DNA of 64,000 nucleotides from Corallococcus caeni (GCF_036245865.1 NZ_BTTW01000003.1:990557-1054556); one strand, 5' to 3'; numbered from the stretch's first letter, positions 8,571 to 18,178 are shown. Translations and numbers: made by a program. The notes: a model not told the origin generated them from the sequence alone.

Positions 8571-9587
8571 ATGGCCAGGAAGATGAAGGCAGTGCAGGTG
8601 CCGAAGGCGGGAGGCCCGCTCGAGGTTGTCGAGCGCGAGATCCCCGAGCCCGGTCCGGGGCAGGTGCGGCTCGCCGTCGAAGCGTGTGGCGTCTGCCACA
8701 GCGACGCCATCACCAAGGAGGGCTGGATGCCCATCCAGTACCCCCGGGTGCCGGGCCATGAGGTGGTGGGCCGCATCGATAAGGTGGGTCCTGGCGTGAC
8801 GGCCTGGAAGGAAGGACAGCACGTCGGCGTGGGCTGGCACGGGGGGCATTGCGGCCAGTGTGTCGCGTGCCGCAGCGGGGACTTCGTCACCTGCGAGAAG
8901 CAGCAGATCTGCGGCATCAGCTACGACGGCGGCTACGCGGAGTACCTGGTCGCGCCCCAGGAGGCGCTGGCCCGCGTCCCGGAGGGGATGAGCTCCGAGG
9001 ATGCCGCGCCCCTGCTCTGCGCGGGCGTCACCACGTACAACTCCCTGCGCAACATGGGGGCGCGGCCGGGTGACCTGGTGGCGGTGCAAGGCATTGGCGG
9101 CCTGGGTCACCTGGCCGTCCAGTACGCCCGCAAGTTCGGCTACCGCACCGCCGCCATCTCGCGAGGCGCGGACAAGCGTCCGCTGGCGCTCGAACTGGGT
9201 GCGCACGAGTACATCGACACGGAGAAGGGCTCCCCGGCCGAGGCCCTCCAGAAGCTCGGCGGCGCGCGCGTCATCATGATGACCGCGTCGAGCAGCAGCC
9301 TGGCGGGAGAGCTGCTCGGAGGCCTGGGGCGCAATGGCACCCTGCTGCTGCTGGGCGCGGGCTCCGAGCCCATCCCCGTCAGCAGCGGGTCCATGATTGG
9401 CAAGCGCACGCGCATCCAGGGCTGGCCCAGCGGCGTGCCCCAGGACTCGCAGGAGGCCATGGCCTTCAGCGCGCTTTCGGGCGTGCGCTCGCGCAACGAG
9501 GTGTTCCCGCTGGAGCGCGCGACGGAGGCCTTCGAGCGGATGATGAGCAACAAGGCCCGCTTCCGGGTCGTGCTCAAGATGCGCTGA
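8571..9587 (+). CDS. zinc-dependent alcohol dehydrogenase (MDR superfamily)
   Basis: The 338-residue enzyme interconverts an alcohol and an aldehyde or ketone with NAD(P)H. The catalytic zinc ligands appear in CGVCHSD, in GHE about 22 residues later, and in LLCAGVTTY. The structural zinc site is CGQCVACRSGDFVTC plus ICG. The Rossmann nucleotide-binding loop is GIGGLGHLAVQYARKFG. Length and order are normal for the group that includes AdhA/AdhP-like and cinnamyl-alcohol-type enzymes; the substrate is not evident. GAGGAG stands 5 bases before the ATG at 8571, while the longer frame from 8466 has Pro/Arg-rich non-family sequence. The upstream region, shared with the divergent histidine kinase, has three TTGAC elements at 8420, 8430 and 8452. 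Confidence 0.88.
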   Translation: MARKMKAVQVPKAGGPLEVVEREIPEPGPGQVRLAVEACGVCHSDAITKEGWMPIQYPRVPGHEVVGRIDKVGPGVTAWKEGQHVGVGWHGGHCGQCVACRSGDFVTCEKQQICGISYDGGYAEYLVAPQEALARVPEGMSSEDAAPLLCAGVTTYNSLRNMGARPGDLVAVQGIGGLGHLAVQYARKFGYRTAAISRGADKRPLALELGAHEYIDTEKGSPAEALQKLGGARVIMMTASSSSLAGELLGGLGRNGTLLLLGAGSEPIPVSSGSMIGKRTRIQGWPSGVPQDSQEAMAFSALSGVRSRNEVFPLERATEAFERMMSNKARFRVVLKMR

Positions 9588-9670
9588 AGGCGCGGGCGGC
9601 GACTCGCGCTTGCCGGGGGACGGGCGGGGTGGAGATGCTTGCGCCGTCCTCTTCCCCCGGTGCCCTTCGC

Positions 9671-11200
9671 ATGTCCCCTTCCCGCCCGCTGATCCGCCTC
9701 GCGGCGCTGTCCCTCGCCCTGGCCCTCCCGGCACCCTCCAGGGCCGACGCGCCCCTCCCTTCCGCGCGTGAGCGCGAGGCCGCGCTGCTCGTGGGGAGCG
9801 TGCTGGGAGGCACGCCCATGCTGGAGGACCTGCGCTCGCTGGTGGACGAGGTGGGCGGCAGGGCCACGGGCTCCGACGCCAACACCCGCTCCGTGGAGTG
9901 GGCGCTGGAGCGCTTCCGCGCGGCGGGCGTGACGGCGCGCGCGGAGCCCTTCCCCATGCCGGCGCTGTGGCTGGAGCGCGGCGCCACCGCCTCCGTGCAG
10001 GGCCCGGGCGTGCGCTTCGCCCCGCGCGTGGCCGCGATGCCCTTCTCCGCCGCCACGTCCAGGGGCGGCCTCACCGCGCCGCTGCTGGAGGTGGGCCGCG
10101 GCACCGAGGCGGACTTCCAGCGGGTGGGCGCGAAGGCGCGGGGCGCGTACCTGCTGGTGGAGACGGACGAGCTCAAGGACGTCGACGGGCTCTTCCGCGA
10201 GTACGACGAGGCGGCGGTCATCGAGTCCCGCGCGTTCGCCGCGGGCGTGGCCGGCGTCGTCTACATGGGCAGCCGGCCCGGCAACCAGCTCTACCGGCAC
10301 AGCGTCTCCGTGGGCCCCCGGAACACCCGTCCCATGATGGTGATGGAGCGCGACGGCGCGAAGCGCGCGCTGCGGCTGCTGCGCGCGGGCAAGGCCCTGA
10401 GCCTCACCGCGACGCTGGACCTGCGCACGGGCGGCCCCTACGAGGCCCGCAACGTCATCGGCGAGATTCGCGGCACCACGCGCCCGGACGAGGTCGTCGT
10501 GCTGGGCGCGCACCTGGACAGCTGGGACCTGGGCGGTGGCGCGCTGGACAACGGCGCCAACGTCGCGATGCTGCTCGACCTCGCGCGCCAGATGCAGCGC
10601 CTGGGCCTGAAGCCCGCGCGCACCCTGCGCTTCGCGCTGTGGAACGGCGAGGAGCAGGGCATGTACGGCTCGGCCGGCTATGCGCGCACGCACGCGGCGG
10701 AGCTGGACCGGCACACGCTGGCGCTGTCGGTGGACATCGGCTGCGGGCGCATCACCGGCTTCTACACGAACGGCCGGGCGCCGCTGGTGCCGCTGGTGGA
10801 CCGGGCGTTGAAGCCGGTGGAGGGCCTGGGGCCCTTCACGCAGCTGGACGTGCCGGTGGTGGGCACGGACAACTTCGACTTCATGATGCACGGCGTGGCC
10901 AACCTCATCGCCAACCAGGAACCGGCCACGTACGGACCCAACTACCACGCGCGCTCGGACGAGTTCGAACAGTGCGACGCCCGCACGCTGCGCGCCAACG
11001 CGGCCGTGGTGGGCGCGCTCGCGTGGGGCTTCGCCACCATGGACGAGAAGCTGCCCCGCCAGAGCCGCGCGGAGGTGGAGGCGCTCATCCGGGACACCGA
11101 CCTGGGCCAGCAGATGAAGGCCTTCAACGTCTGGGAGGAGTGGGCCAGCGGCGCCCGGGGACATCCCCTGGAAGGCAAGCCCGCGCCCGCCCCGCGCTGA
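9671..11200 (+). CDS. secreted M28-family zinc peptidase (carboxypeptidase Q-like)
   Basis: The preprotein has about 509 residues and a Sec signal peptide (LIRLAALSLALALPAPSRADA). The catalytic domain is split by an inserted PA-like domain (about 110-240). Zinc and catalytic residues of M28 are visible: GAHLDSWDLGGGALDNGAN (His, Asp and bridging Asp), NGEEQGMYGS (catalytic Glu pair), DIGCGR and NYHARSDEFE (final His). The spacing resembles plasma glutamate carboxypeptidase (carboxypeptidase Q), so it probably trims small peptides outside the cytoplasm. Start 9671 is preferred because it places the signal peptide at the N-terminus; ATG 9635 and GTG 9629 are in-frame alternatives. The gene follows the alcohol dehydrogenase by 83 bases. 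Confidence 0.85.
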   Translation: MSPSRPLIRLAALSLALALPAPSRADAPLPSAREREAALLVGSVLGGTPMLEDLRSLVDEVGGRATGSDANTRSVEWALERFRAAGVTARAEPFPMPALWLERGATASVQGPGVRFAPRVAAMPFSAATSRGGLTAPLLEVGRGTEADFQRVGAKARGAYLLVETDELKDVDGLFREYDEAAVIESRAFAAGVAGVVYMGSRPGNQLYRHSVSVGPRNTRPMMVMERDGAKRALRLLRAGKALSLTATLDLRTGGPYEARNVIGEIRGTTRPDEVVVLGAHLDSWDLGGGALDNGANVAMLLDLARQMQRLGLKPARTLRFALWNGEEQGMYGSAGYARTHAAELDRHTLALSVDIGCGRITGFYTNGRAPLVPLVDRALKPVEGLGPFTQLDVPVVGTDNFDFMMHGVANLIANQEPATYGPNYHARSDEFEQCDARTLRANAAVVGALAWGFATMDEKLPRQSRAEVEALIRDTDLGQQMKAFNVWEEWASGARGHPLEGKPAPAPR

Positions 11201-11240
11201 AGGCCTTACGGCCCCCACCAGGGGGCCAGGCCAGCCCCCG

Positions 11241-11438
11241 TCAGAGCGCCGGCTGATCCTGTTGCACCCGGGCCTCCACCTGGCGCTGGAGGGCCTGCAG
11301 CTGCTCCAGCCGGTCCCTCAGCTCCCCGCGCAGGTCGCGCTCGTCGGTGTGGAGGACCTCGTCGTGCAGCCCCTCGATGCTTTCGGCCAGACAGGCACGG
11401 AGGAGGTGGATCTGCTGCGGGGAGAGTTCCAGGACCAT
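11241..11438 (-). CDS. small alpha-helical protein of unknown function (65 aa)
   Basis: I do not recognise this protein. It starts MVLELSPQQIHLLRACLAES and consists almost entirely of charged amphipathic helix, with a heptad-like C-terminal half (RGELRDRLEQLQALQRQVEA), suggesting a dimeric coiled coil or helical hairpin. The start at 11438 is supported by GAGGTG 5 bases upstream; the longer frame to 11663 is Arg/Pro-rich and unlike coding sequence. It lies between the convergent M28 peptidase and the hppA gene on its own strand, 271 bases beyond the hppA stop, so it could be co-transcribed with hppA or have its own promoter in that gap. It has no signal peptide or Cys cluster. Confidence 0.6.
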   Translation of the reverse strand: MVLELSPQQIHLLRACLAESIEGLHDEVLHTDERDLRGELRDRLEQLQALQRQVEARVQQDQPAL

Positions 11439-11709
11439 GGGACACCTCACTGTCAGAGGAACAGCGGTGGCACTCCTCCCCCACACACCCGAGGGAGCGG
11501 GTGCGAGCGCGCGCGCGTCAGGCCCGTGAGGGCCGAGGCTGCTGCTGCTCCTGAGGCCTGGCGCGCAGGCGATCGCGGAACACCGTGAAGTGTAAGCACG
11601 CGCTCGCCCACCGCCCCATGGCCCGGCCAGACATCGCCCGGCCGGGTGTTCGGTCTTCCACACCCAGGGTGCGGCGCGCCCAGGCAGGGGGCCGCACCCC
11701 GAGGGCGTG

Positions 11710-13788
11710 CTACCGCAGCGCGATCAGCGAGGCCACGAGCAGCGAGACGACGCTCATGACCTTGATGAGGATGGCCACGCCGGGGCCCGACGTGTCCTTG
11801 AACGGGTCGCCCACCATGTCGCCGACGACGGCGGCCTTGTGGACCGCGGAGCCCTTCGCGTGGCCCGGCAGCTTGCCCTTCTCGATGAACTTCTTGGCGT
11901 TGTCCCACGCGCCGCCCGCGTTGGCCATGTAGAGGGCCATGGTGGCGCCGACGACGAGCGAACCGGCCAGCAGGCCCGCCAGGGCGAGGGGCCCCAGGAC
12001 GTAGCCCACCAGCGGCGGGGCGACGATGGCGATGAGGCCCGGGAAGATCATCTCGCGCAGGGCGCTCTTGGTGGAGATGTCGACGATCTTCTTGGGGTCC
12101 GGCTCGGCCTTGAGCTCCATCAGGCCCGGAATCTCACGGAACTGACGGCCAATCTCCTCGACGATGGCGCCGGCGGCGCGGCCCACGGCGAGCATCGTGG
12201 AAGCGCCCACCAGGAACGGCAGGATGGAGCCCAGCAGCAGGCCGACGATGACGTTCGGGTTGGTCAGCTCCAGGCTCATCTCCGCCAGACCGTTGGCGAC
12301 GCGCGTGTGGTTGACCTCCAGGTTGAACGCGGAGAAGAGCGCGATCACGGTGAGCGTCGCGGAGCCGATGGCGAAGCCCTTGCCGATGGCCGCCGTGGTG
12401 TTGCCCACCGCGTCCAGCTCGTCGGTGATGGCGCGCACGTCCGGGCCCAGGCCGGACATCTCGGAGATGCCGCCCGCGTTGTCGGAGATGGGGCCGTACG
12501 CGTCCACCGTCATCACGACGGCGGTGCCGCCCAGCATGCCCACCGCGGAGAGCGCGATGCCGTACAGGCCGAGCGCGCGGTCCGCGATGTAGGCCACCAG
12601 GGCGATGGTCGCCATGGAGATGCCCACGCTCTCCATGCCCACGGCGAGGCCGCGGATGAGGTTGGTGCCCGCGCCCGTGATGGAGGCCTCCGCGATGCGC
12701 TGCACCGGCGTGGAGGAGGTGTAGTAGTCCGTGACGAGGCCGATGATGGCACCGCCGAAGGCGCCCGCGGCCAGCGCCACCGTGATGGACTGGGACAGGC
12801 CGAACACGTTCATCATCACGAACGACAGGCCCACCAGGATGACGGGGGGCATGATGAGCGCGCTGCGCAGGACCTGCGCGGGGTTCATGTGCTTGAGCGC
12901 GCGAGCGATGAAGATGCTCAGCAGGCTGACCACCAGGCCCACCGCGGACAGCACCAGCGGGAGGATGACGCCCGCGATCTTCGCGGAGCCCGTCGCGTTC
13001 GTGTCCACCACGAGGCGGGAGAGCTCCGTGGAGTTGGCGGTCAGCGCGATGGCCATGGCGGCGACGATGGCGGCCACCATGGACTCGTAGATGTCCGCGC
13101 CCATGCCGGCCACGTCGCCCACGTTGTCACCCACGTTGTCGGCGATGACGCCGGGGTTGCGCGGGTCGTCCTCGGGGATGTTCTCGATGACCTTGCCGGC
13201 GATGTCGGAGCCCACGTCCGCGGCCTTGGTGTAGATGCCGCCGCCCACGCGCGCGAAGAGCGCGATGGAGCTAGCGCCCACGGCGAACGAGTGGAGGATG
13301 GGGGACAGCTCCGGGCTGGACCGGAAGAAGTAGTAGACGACGCCCATGCCGATGAGGCCCAGGCCAGCGACGGCCAGGCCCATCACGGCGCCGCCATCCA
13401 GCGCGACCAGCAGCGCGTTCGGCTTGGAGCCGGTGCGCGCGGCCTGCGCGGTGCGCACGTTCGCGAACGTCGCGGCCTTCATGCCGATGTAGCCCGCGAG
13501 CAGCGACAGGAACGCGCCCGCCACGAAGCTCGCGCTCGCCGTCGGTCCCAGCGCCAGGCCGATGATCACCGCGACGACGACGCAGTAGATCGCCAGCACC
13601 TTGTATTCGCGGACGAGGAACGCCATCGCGCCTTCGCGGATGTAGCCCGCGATGCGGTTCATCGTCGCGTCACCGTCTGGGAGCGCCTTGACGCGGAAGT
13701 AGAAGAACGCAGAGAAGAGCAGACCCACGGCGCCGATGACGCTCGGTGCGATTGCCCAGAAATTCGACTCGAGACTCGACAACTCCAT
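11710..13788 (-). CDS. hppA: membrane-bound ion-translocating pyrophosphatase
   Basis: This integral membrane enzyme of about 692 residues hydrolyses pyrophosphate and pumps cations out of the cytoplasm. It has the usual 16 or so hydrophobic helices and the conserved pyrophosphate/Mg site: [37 protein letters not shown], and a later [16 protein letters not shown]. In [16 protein letters not shown], the family's K+ switch position is Ala, not Lys, which is the K+-dependent type. GADIYES carries a Glu at the position where Na+-pumping members carry it and typical H+ pumps have Gly. So a K+-dependent, possibly Na+-pumping enzyme is inferred. TGGAGGAA lies 5 bases before the ATG at 13788. Confidence 0.92.
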   Translation of the reverse strand: MELSSLESNFWAIAPSVIGAVGLLFSAFFYFRVKALPDGDATMNRIAGYIREGAMAFLVREYKVLAIYCVVVAVIIGLALGPTASASFVAGAFLSLLAGYIGMKAATFANVRTAQAARTGSKPNALLVALDGGAVMGLAVAGLGLIGMGVVYYFFRSSPELSPILHSFAVGASSIALFARVGGGIYTKAADVGSDIAGKVIENIPEDDPRNPGVIADNVGDNVGDVAGMGADIYESMVAAIVAAMAIALTANSTELSRLVVDTNATGSAKIAGVILPLVLSAVGLVVSLLSIFIARALKHMNPAQVLRSALIMPPVILVGLSFVMMNVFGLSQSITVALAAGAFGGAIIGLVTDYYTSSTPVQRIAEASITGAGTNLIRGLAVGMESVGISMATIALVAYIADRALGLYGIALSAVGMLGGTAVVMTVDAYGPISDNAGGISEMSGLGPDVRAITDELDAVGNTTAAIGKGFAIGSATLTVIALFSAFNLEVNHTRVANGLAEMSLELTNPNVIVGLLLGSILPFLVGASTMLAVGRAAGAIVEEIGRQFREIPGLMELKAEPDPKKIVDISTKSALREMIFPGLIAIVAPPLVGYVLGPLALAGLLAGSLVVGATMALYMANAGGAWDNAKKFIEKGKLPGHAKGSAVHKAAVVGDMVGDPFKDTSGPGVAILIKVMSVVSLLVASLIALR

Positions 13789-14118
13789 CCGTTCCTCCAG
13801 AGCGGTCCCGGGGGGCCTCAGACCGCTCGCCCTGCGGATCGCTCGCGTGCCGCGCGAAATGTGCGGAGGGCCTATACGTGATTTCAGGGCAAGCTGGGAG
13901 CCTCGGAGCGGATCCTCGGGAACGAGGGCCTGTCCGGGGCCGCCAGCGCGGGAGGGGCCCCAGGCGACAGCCGCAGCGGAACGGAGCCGCTGAGAGGCCA
14001 TAAGTACCTGGACTCACTCATGATTCATGGCTGGGGAGGGAGCCCTGACGCGCTGAAGTGCCCCGCGGGGGCCCGCCGGGTGAAGGTTTGAGGCCCCCCC
14101 TTTACAGGGGCGCCGCAC
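13789..14118. other. intergenic region upstream of hppA
   Basis: This 330-base gap separates the hppA start from the stop of the membrane hydrolase gene; both are on the minus strand. It must hold the hppA promoter, but I could not find a convincing -35/-10 pair. A TATAGG on the minus strand at about 13871-13876 has no well-spaced -35. A small perfect palindrome CATGATTCATG lies at 14019-14029 in a locally AT-richer patch. A CCCC-TTTACA-GGGG hairpin at about 14097-14110 lies just past the hydrolase stop, without a T-tract. No plausible coding sequence is seen. Confidence 0.4.
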
Positions 14119-15813
14119 TCAACGTGCGCGCAGCAGGGCCTTCAGCCTCGCCGTCTGTTCCGGGCTCCAGCCCTCGGGCCGCAGGAGCGCGGCCCAGCCG
14201 TCCACGTGCTCGCCGGTGTAGACGTGGCCGTACCCCGCGGGCACTTCCATCCCCAGCGGAAGGTCCGCCGTCACCTGCCAGAACGTCACGAAGGGGATCC
14301 ACACCATCTCCCCCAGGACGTCGGCGCCTCGGGGCTCGCGCAGCCAGTCCGGCCGCCGCACCAGGAGCCGGGGGCTCCACCAGGTGATGGGGTCGGAGGG
14401 GTGGAGCAGGTACAGCACGCGCGAGTCACCCCAGGGCGCGGACGCGGGCGGGATGTCTTCGCCCGGCCTGCGGCTGAAGCGGACGATGCGGCCCTGGCGG
14501 TAGATGGGCTCCACCTCGGGGCTGCCCGGGTCCCGGTGGTCGGTGAACGCGCGATACAGGGTGTTGAAGTTCGGCGGCCCGACGAAGAGCACCCCGTCGG
14601 TGCGGTTGGCCAGGTCCCGCTCGCCGCTGAACGCCGTCTCTCCGCCGTAGGAGCCCAGGCTCTCACCGAACACCAGCAGCTTCGGGCGGTGCGCGGGAGG
14701 AAGCCGGGACCAGCGCTCGTAGACGGCGTCGAAGAGCGCACGGCCTGACTCCCGGGCCCGCTCCTGATCCACCAGGACGGAGAGCCACGACCACAGGTGC
14801 GAGTACTGCATGGAGACGATCGCGGAGTCGCCGCCGGTCATGTACTCGAAGGCGTCCACGGCCTCCGGCACCACCCAGCCACTGCCCGTGGTCGTCGCCA
14901 CCAGCAGGTACGCGCGGTCGAAGCCGCCGGCCCGCTCCAGGTCGTCGACCGCGAGCGCGGCCCGGCCCTCCGCATCCGGCGCGGAGGCATAGCCGGCGTA
15001 CGCGCGGATCGGCTCCTTCACGGCCGGGCCATGGAATCGGGAGAGGTCCTCGACGGAGGGCCCCCGCCCCACGAAGTTGCGCCCTTCCCTTCCCAAGGAG
15101 TCCCACGCGATGCGTGAGCCGGCGCCCCCGGAGCGCAGCGCGGTGCGGGGTCGGACCACGCCCTCGTCGGTCAGCGTGTCCTGCACCGCCAGGGTGCGGT
15201 CCGCCATCGAGATGAGCCCGTCCCACAGCACGCCGCTGGCCACCAGCGCGGTGAGCACCACCACGGCCAGCAAGCTCGTCGCACGGGCCGCGCGAGGACC
15301 GATGTGCCTGGAGAGCCGCGCGGCCAACGCTCGGGCCACGGCGCGCAGACCGCGTCCCAGGGCGACGAGCAGGAAGAAGACGACCGCCGCGACGAAGGGG
15401 GCGAGCAGGTACCCCGCGCCACCCGACGCGGCCATGCCCATGAGCTCGCGGATGCGCTGCTGCCAATGCCAGCCCAGCAGCAGCGAGGCGACCAACGCCA
15501 CGCCGCCCGTGATGAAGAAGGCCTGCCACGCGCGCGGGCGCGGAGTCCTCGCGGGGCGGTCCGCGAACTCCCGCCAGAGCCACGCCCCCAGACACCCCAG
15601 CCCATAGCCAATGGCCGCGCTGAGGCCGCTGACGAAGCCCTGGAAGGGACCGCCGCGCGGCAGCAGGGACGGCGTGAAAGCCAGACAGGCGAAGAGGAGC
15701 GCGACCCAGGACCCCGGCAAGGTGTAGCGGAGCCAGCGGGGCCAGGCGCGGCCTGCACGGCTGGCCTGGCGCGCCGCGACGGGCTGCTCGGCGTGGGTGA
15801 GGAAGTGCTCCAT
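14119..15813 (-). CDS. membrane alpha/beta-hydrolase (Abhydrolase_9 type)
   Basis: The 564-residue protein has an N-terminal membrane part with four hydrophobic helices (about residues 30-200: for example WVALLFACLAFTPSLLP and FFITGGVALVASLLLGW). The soluble catalytic domain contains the nucleophile elbow FGESLGSYGGE (Ser at about residue 385), SRFHGPAVKEPIRAYAG-type sequence before it and HVDGW near the end, where the catalytic His may lie. This is the layout of the Abhydrolase_9_N plus Abhydrolase_9 pair, known from many actinobacteria and myxobacteria but without an assigned substrate. GGGAG sits 6 bases before the ATG at 15813, and the longer frame upstream lacks family similarity. It is divergent from the short-chain dehydrogenase pair. 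Confidence 0.8.
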   Translation of the reverse strand: MEHFLTHAEQPVAARQASRAGRAWPRWLRYTLPGSWVALLFACLAFTPSLLPRGGPFQGFVSGLSAAIGYGLGCLGAWLWREFADRPARTPRPRAWQAFFITGGVALVASLLLGWHWQQRIRELMGMAASGGAGYLLAPFVAAVVFFLLVALGRGLRAVARALAARLSRHIGPRAARATSLLAVVVLTALVASGVLWDGLISMADRTLAVQDTLTDEGVVRPRTALRSGGAGSRIAWDSLGREGRNFVGRGPSVEDLSRFHGPAVKEPIRAYAGYASAPDAEGRAALAVDDLERAGGFDRAYLLVATTTGSGWVVPEAVDAFEYMTGGDSAIVSMQYSHLWSWLSVLVDQERARESGRALFDAVYERWSRLPPAHRPKLLVFGESLGSYGGETAFSGERDLANRTDGVLFVGPPNFNTLYRAFTDHRDPGSPEVEPIYRQGRIVRFSRRPGEDIPPASAPWGDSRVLYLLHPSDPITWWSPRLLVRRPDWLREPRGADVLGEMVWIPFVTFWQVTADLPLGMEVPAGYGHVYTGEHVDGWAALLRPEGWSPEQTARLKALLRAR

Positions 15814-16066
15814 GCGGACTCCCGGCAGGTGCGCTGGCTTTGGCCTGCCAGCCAGGGAGACGGCAGCCATTGAGGCTCGCCGTCCCTCCAGGGCGCACTC
15901 CAGAGGGTAGGCCCCGAGAGTGCTCTCCGGCAGCGTGCGCCCGTCATGGCCGGTGCTCATGCAGTCGGCGCACCTGAGGCTCGTGTCGTTGAAGGATGCG
16001 CGCACGGCCCAGGACCTTCCGTACTACCTTCCCCACGGGCATGCCCCCAGGGGAAGGACACGGCGC

Positions 16067-16738
16067 TTGAGCACTCGGAACGTCATCGTCGTCGGAGGAA
16101 CTGGCGACATCGGGCGCGCTGTCGTCCACAAGCTGCGCGCGGAAGGACTGCGCGTGCTGAGCGCCGCGCAGGACGTGACCGAGGAGCCCCCGGACGCGTT
16201 GCACGTGGACGTCACCCGCGAGGACTCCGTGACGTCGATGTTCGACAAGGCGGAGGCGCGGTCGGGACCGCTCTCGGTCCTGATCAACTGCGCGGGCTTC
16301 GGCGTCTTCACGCCCATCCACGAGACGTCCCTTGAGGACTGGAATCGCAGCCTCGCCGTGAACCTCACGGGGACGTTCCTGTGCGCGCGCGAGGCCGTCC
16401 GGCGGATGAAGTCCCGAGGTGGCGGGCGGATCATCCACATCGGCTCCGTGAGCGACCACCTCACGCTCCCCATGAACGGCGCCTATGCCGCGTCAAAGCA
16501 CGGCGTCCGGGGACTGACGGGCGTCCTGAACCAGGAGGGCCAGGCGTTCGGCATCCGCGCCACGCTCCTGTCCCTGGGTGCTGTCTACACCGCCTTCTGG
16601 AAGACCCGGCCGGAGTTCAGCCCCGCGGACATGCTCTCCGTGGAGGACGTGGCCCAGTGCATCTGGGAGATCGCCATCAAACCCCTGAACGTGCGCGTCG
16701 ATGAGGTCCGCCTCGTCCCGCCCCGAGGAGTCCTCTGA
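16067..16738 (+). CDS. short-chain dehydrogenase/reductase (TTG start)
   Basis: This 223-residue NAD(P)-dependent oxidoreductase has the short-chain signature elements: VVGGTGDIG (nucleotide-binding glycines), NCAGFG, and the catalytic set Ser in HIGSVSD with YAASK 12-16 residues later. I chose TTG at 16067, which begins STRNVIVVGG, because GGGGAAGGA stands about 9 bases upstream and every upstream ATG adds a non-family leader of 35 or more residues. The stop overlaps the start of the next dehydrogenase in TGATG, so the two are translationally coupled and may act on the same or consecutive substrates. The substrate is unknown. Being slightly short, it lacks much of a C-terminal lid. Confidence 0.78.
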   Translation: MSTRNVIVVGGTGDIGRAVVHKLRAEGLRVLSAAQDVTEEPPDALHVDVTREDSVTSMFDKAEARSGPLSVLINCAGFGVFTPIHETSLEDWNRSLAVNLTGTFLCAREAVRRMKSRGGGRIIHIGSVSDHLTLPMNGAYAASKHGVRGLTGVLNQEGQAFGIRATLLSLGAVYTAFWKTRPEFSPADMLSVEDVAQCIWEIAIKPLNVRVDEVRLVPPRGVL

Positions 16739-17514
16739 TGAAGACGCAACCGAAGGCCCCTGTCGCCGTCGTCACCGGAGCCAGCCGGGGGATCGGCGCG
16801 GCCATCGCCACCGCGCTGGCCCGGAGCGGGTTCGAGGTGGCCCTGATGTCTCGCGACGTGGCCGCGCTGGAACAACTCCAGAAGCAGCTGGTTGAGGCCG
16901 GGGGCCGCGCGTGGCCTCTGGCCTGTGACGTCGCGAACCGGGCCGACGTGACGTCAGCGCTGGATCAGCTCGAAGCGAAGGTGGGCGCGCCGGCGGTGCT
17001 CGTGAACAACGCGGGCATCGGAGGACCGTTCCATCGCGCGGACGAGGTCAGCGTCGCCGAGTGGGACCTGCTGTTCGGCGTGAACGTGGAGGGCGTGCGC
17101 AACCTGTGTCAGTGGGCGCTGCCGCGCATGAAGGCGCAAGGGTACGGGCGCATCGTCAACATCGCGTCCATCATGGGCCTCTTCGGAGGGGCGCAGTCGT
17201 CCACCTACGCGGCCACCAAGCACGCGCTCGTGGGCTATTCGAAGGCCATCGCCGCGGAGTGGGGAGCCTATGGCATCACCTGCAACGCGCTCTGCCCTGG
17301 CTACATCGAGACGGAGATGCTGGCGAAGGCGCCCGCCGCCGCACGTGAGCGGCTGCTGGAGCGGATCCCCGTGAAGCGCTTTGGAACGCCGGAGGAGGTG
17401 GCGGGCCTGGTGGCGTTCCTCGCCGGGCCTGCTGGCGGCTACGTCAACGGGAGCGCGCTGGTGATGGACGGTGGGCTGTCGGCACATCTGGCGTCCGACC
17501 TGCCGTCGTTCTGA
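16738..17514 (+). CDS. short-chain dehydrogenase/reductase (FabG-like)
   Basis: The 258-residue enzyme is a classical short-chain dehydrogenase: TGASRGIG at the N-terminus, NNAGIGG, catalytic Ser in VNIASIMG, YAATK, and the LCPGYIETEM turn after the active site. It resembles 3-oxoacyl-ACP reductase (FabG) and acetoacetyl-CoA reductase-type proteins, but the short-chain family is too broad to name the substrate. It is coupled to the upstream dehydrogenase by a one-base TGATG overlap. Its last 71 bases overlap the end of the convergent TetR gene, so the two C-termini share DNA in opposite strands. Confidence 0.85.
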   Translation: MKTQPKAPVAVVTGASRGIGAAIATALARSGFEVALMSRDVAALEQLQKQLVEAGGRAWPLACDVANRADVTSALDQLEAKVGAPAVLVNNAGIGGPFHRADEVSVAEWDLLFGVNVEGVRNLCQWALPRMKAQGYGRIVNIASIMGLFGGAQSSTYAATKHALVGYSKAIAAEWGAYGITCNALCPGYIETEMLAKAPAAARERLLERIPVKRFGTPEEVAGLVAFLAGPAGGYVNGSALVMDGGLSAHLASDLPSF

Positions 17515-18178
17515 CGCTGGGCTCCCCTGGAAACAGCACCTGCTCCAGCAGCACGCGCAGCTCCTGCTCCAGTCCAGGCACCGAGGCGCCGCGCAGATTC
17601 CCGCCGCCCCGGAAGAGGGACAATCCTTCGAAGAGGGCGACCAGCAGCGCCGCGCGCCGTTCCCGGCGCGCCGGGGAGAGCTCGGGATCCAGCTCGCGCA
17701 GCAGCTCCACGACGCCCGCGCGATAACCGGCGTAGAAGACCGCGAGCGCGTCGGCGACCATGGCATCCCTCGCGGCCATCGCCCACAGCTCCGCGAAGAA
17801 CTGGCAAGCATGCGCTGAGTCCTGGTCCTCCAGGATGGCGTCCACGGCCAGCCCAAGCCGCCGCGCAGGCTCCTCTCCTCCGCCCTCCATCCGCTCGCGG
17901 ACCCGCTGGAGCGCCTGCGCCAGGTAGCGCGCCAGCAGCGCCCGCACCACGTCCTGCTTCGTCGGGAAGTAGTACTGGAGGTTGCCCAGGCTCACCTCCG
18001 CGCGCTGGGCCACGGCGCGCAGGCTGAGCCCCGCGTAGCCGTCCTCGGCCAGGACCTCCAGGGTTGCATCGAGGATGCGCCCCACGCGCTCGGTGCCCTT
18101 GGCGTGCACCGCCGTCCCCTTTCGGGGGCTCGCGGAGGGCAGCGCCCCCGGGACCTTCTTGCTCGAGCGGCGGGCCAT
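17444..18178 (-). CDS. TetR-family transcriptional regulator
   Basis: The 244-residue regulator has a basic N-terminal arm, then a TetR helix-turn-helix (about residues 33-80: ILDATLEVLAEDGYAGLSLRAVAQRAEVSLGNLQYYFPTKQDVVRALL). The ligand-binding and dimerisation helices follow. The last 25 or so residues (RTTAGRTPDVPTAHRPSPARSR) look disordered and lie in the part antisense to the convergent dehydrogenase, so this tail may be a read-through extension. GAGGTGG stands before ATG 18178; a GTG codon at 18181 is an alternative. The start overlaps the stop of the saccharopine-dehydrogenase-like gene (TGATG), so both are made from one message and the regulator probably controls it from the palindrome upstream. 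Confidence 0.85.
   Translation of the reverse strand: MARRSSKKVPGALPSASPRKGTAVHAKGTERVGRILDATLEVLAEDGYAGLSLRAVAQRAEVSLGNLQYYFPTKQDVVRALLARYLAQALQRVRERMEGGGEEPARRLGLAVDAILEDQDSAHACQFFAELWAMAARDAMVADALAVFYAGYRAGVVELLRELDPELSPARRERRAALLVALFEGLSLFRGGGNLRGASVPGLEQELRVLLEQVLFPGEPSVRTTAGRTPDVPTAHRPSPARSR

Noticed and set aside
9140..11218. 692-codon minus-strand frame under the alcohol dehydrogenase and M28 genes
   Set aside because: Shadow frame; both genes have motif-level support on the plus strand.
11707..13881. 724-codon plus-strand frame antisense to hppA
   Set aside because: It is composed of His/Asp/Gly/Arg runs complementary to conserved pyrophosphatase codons.
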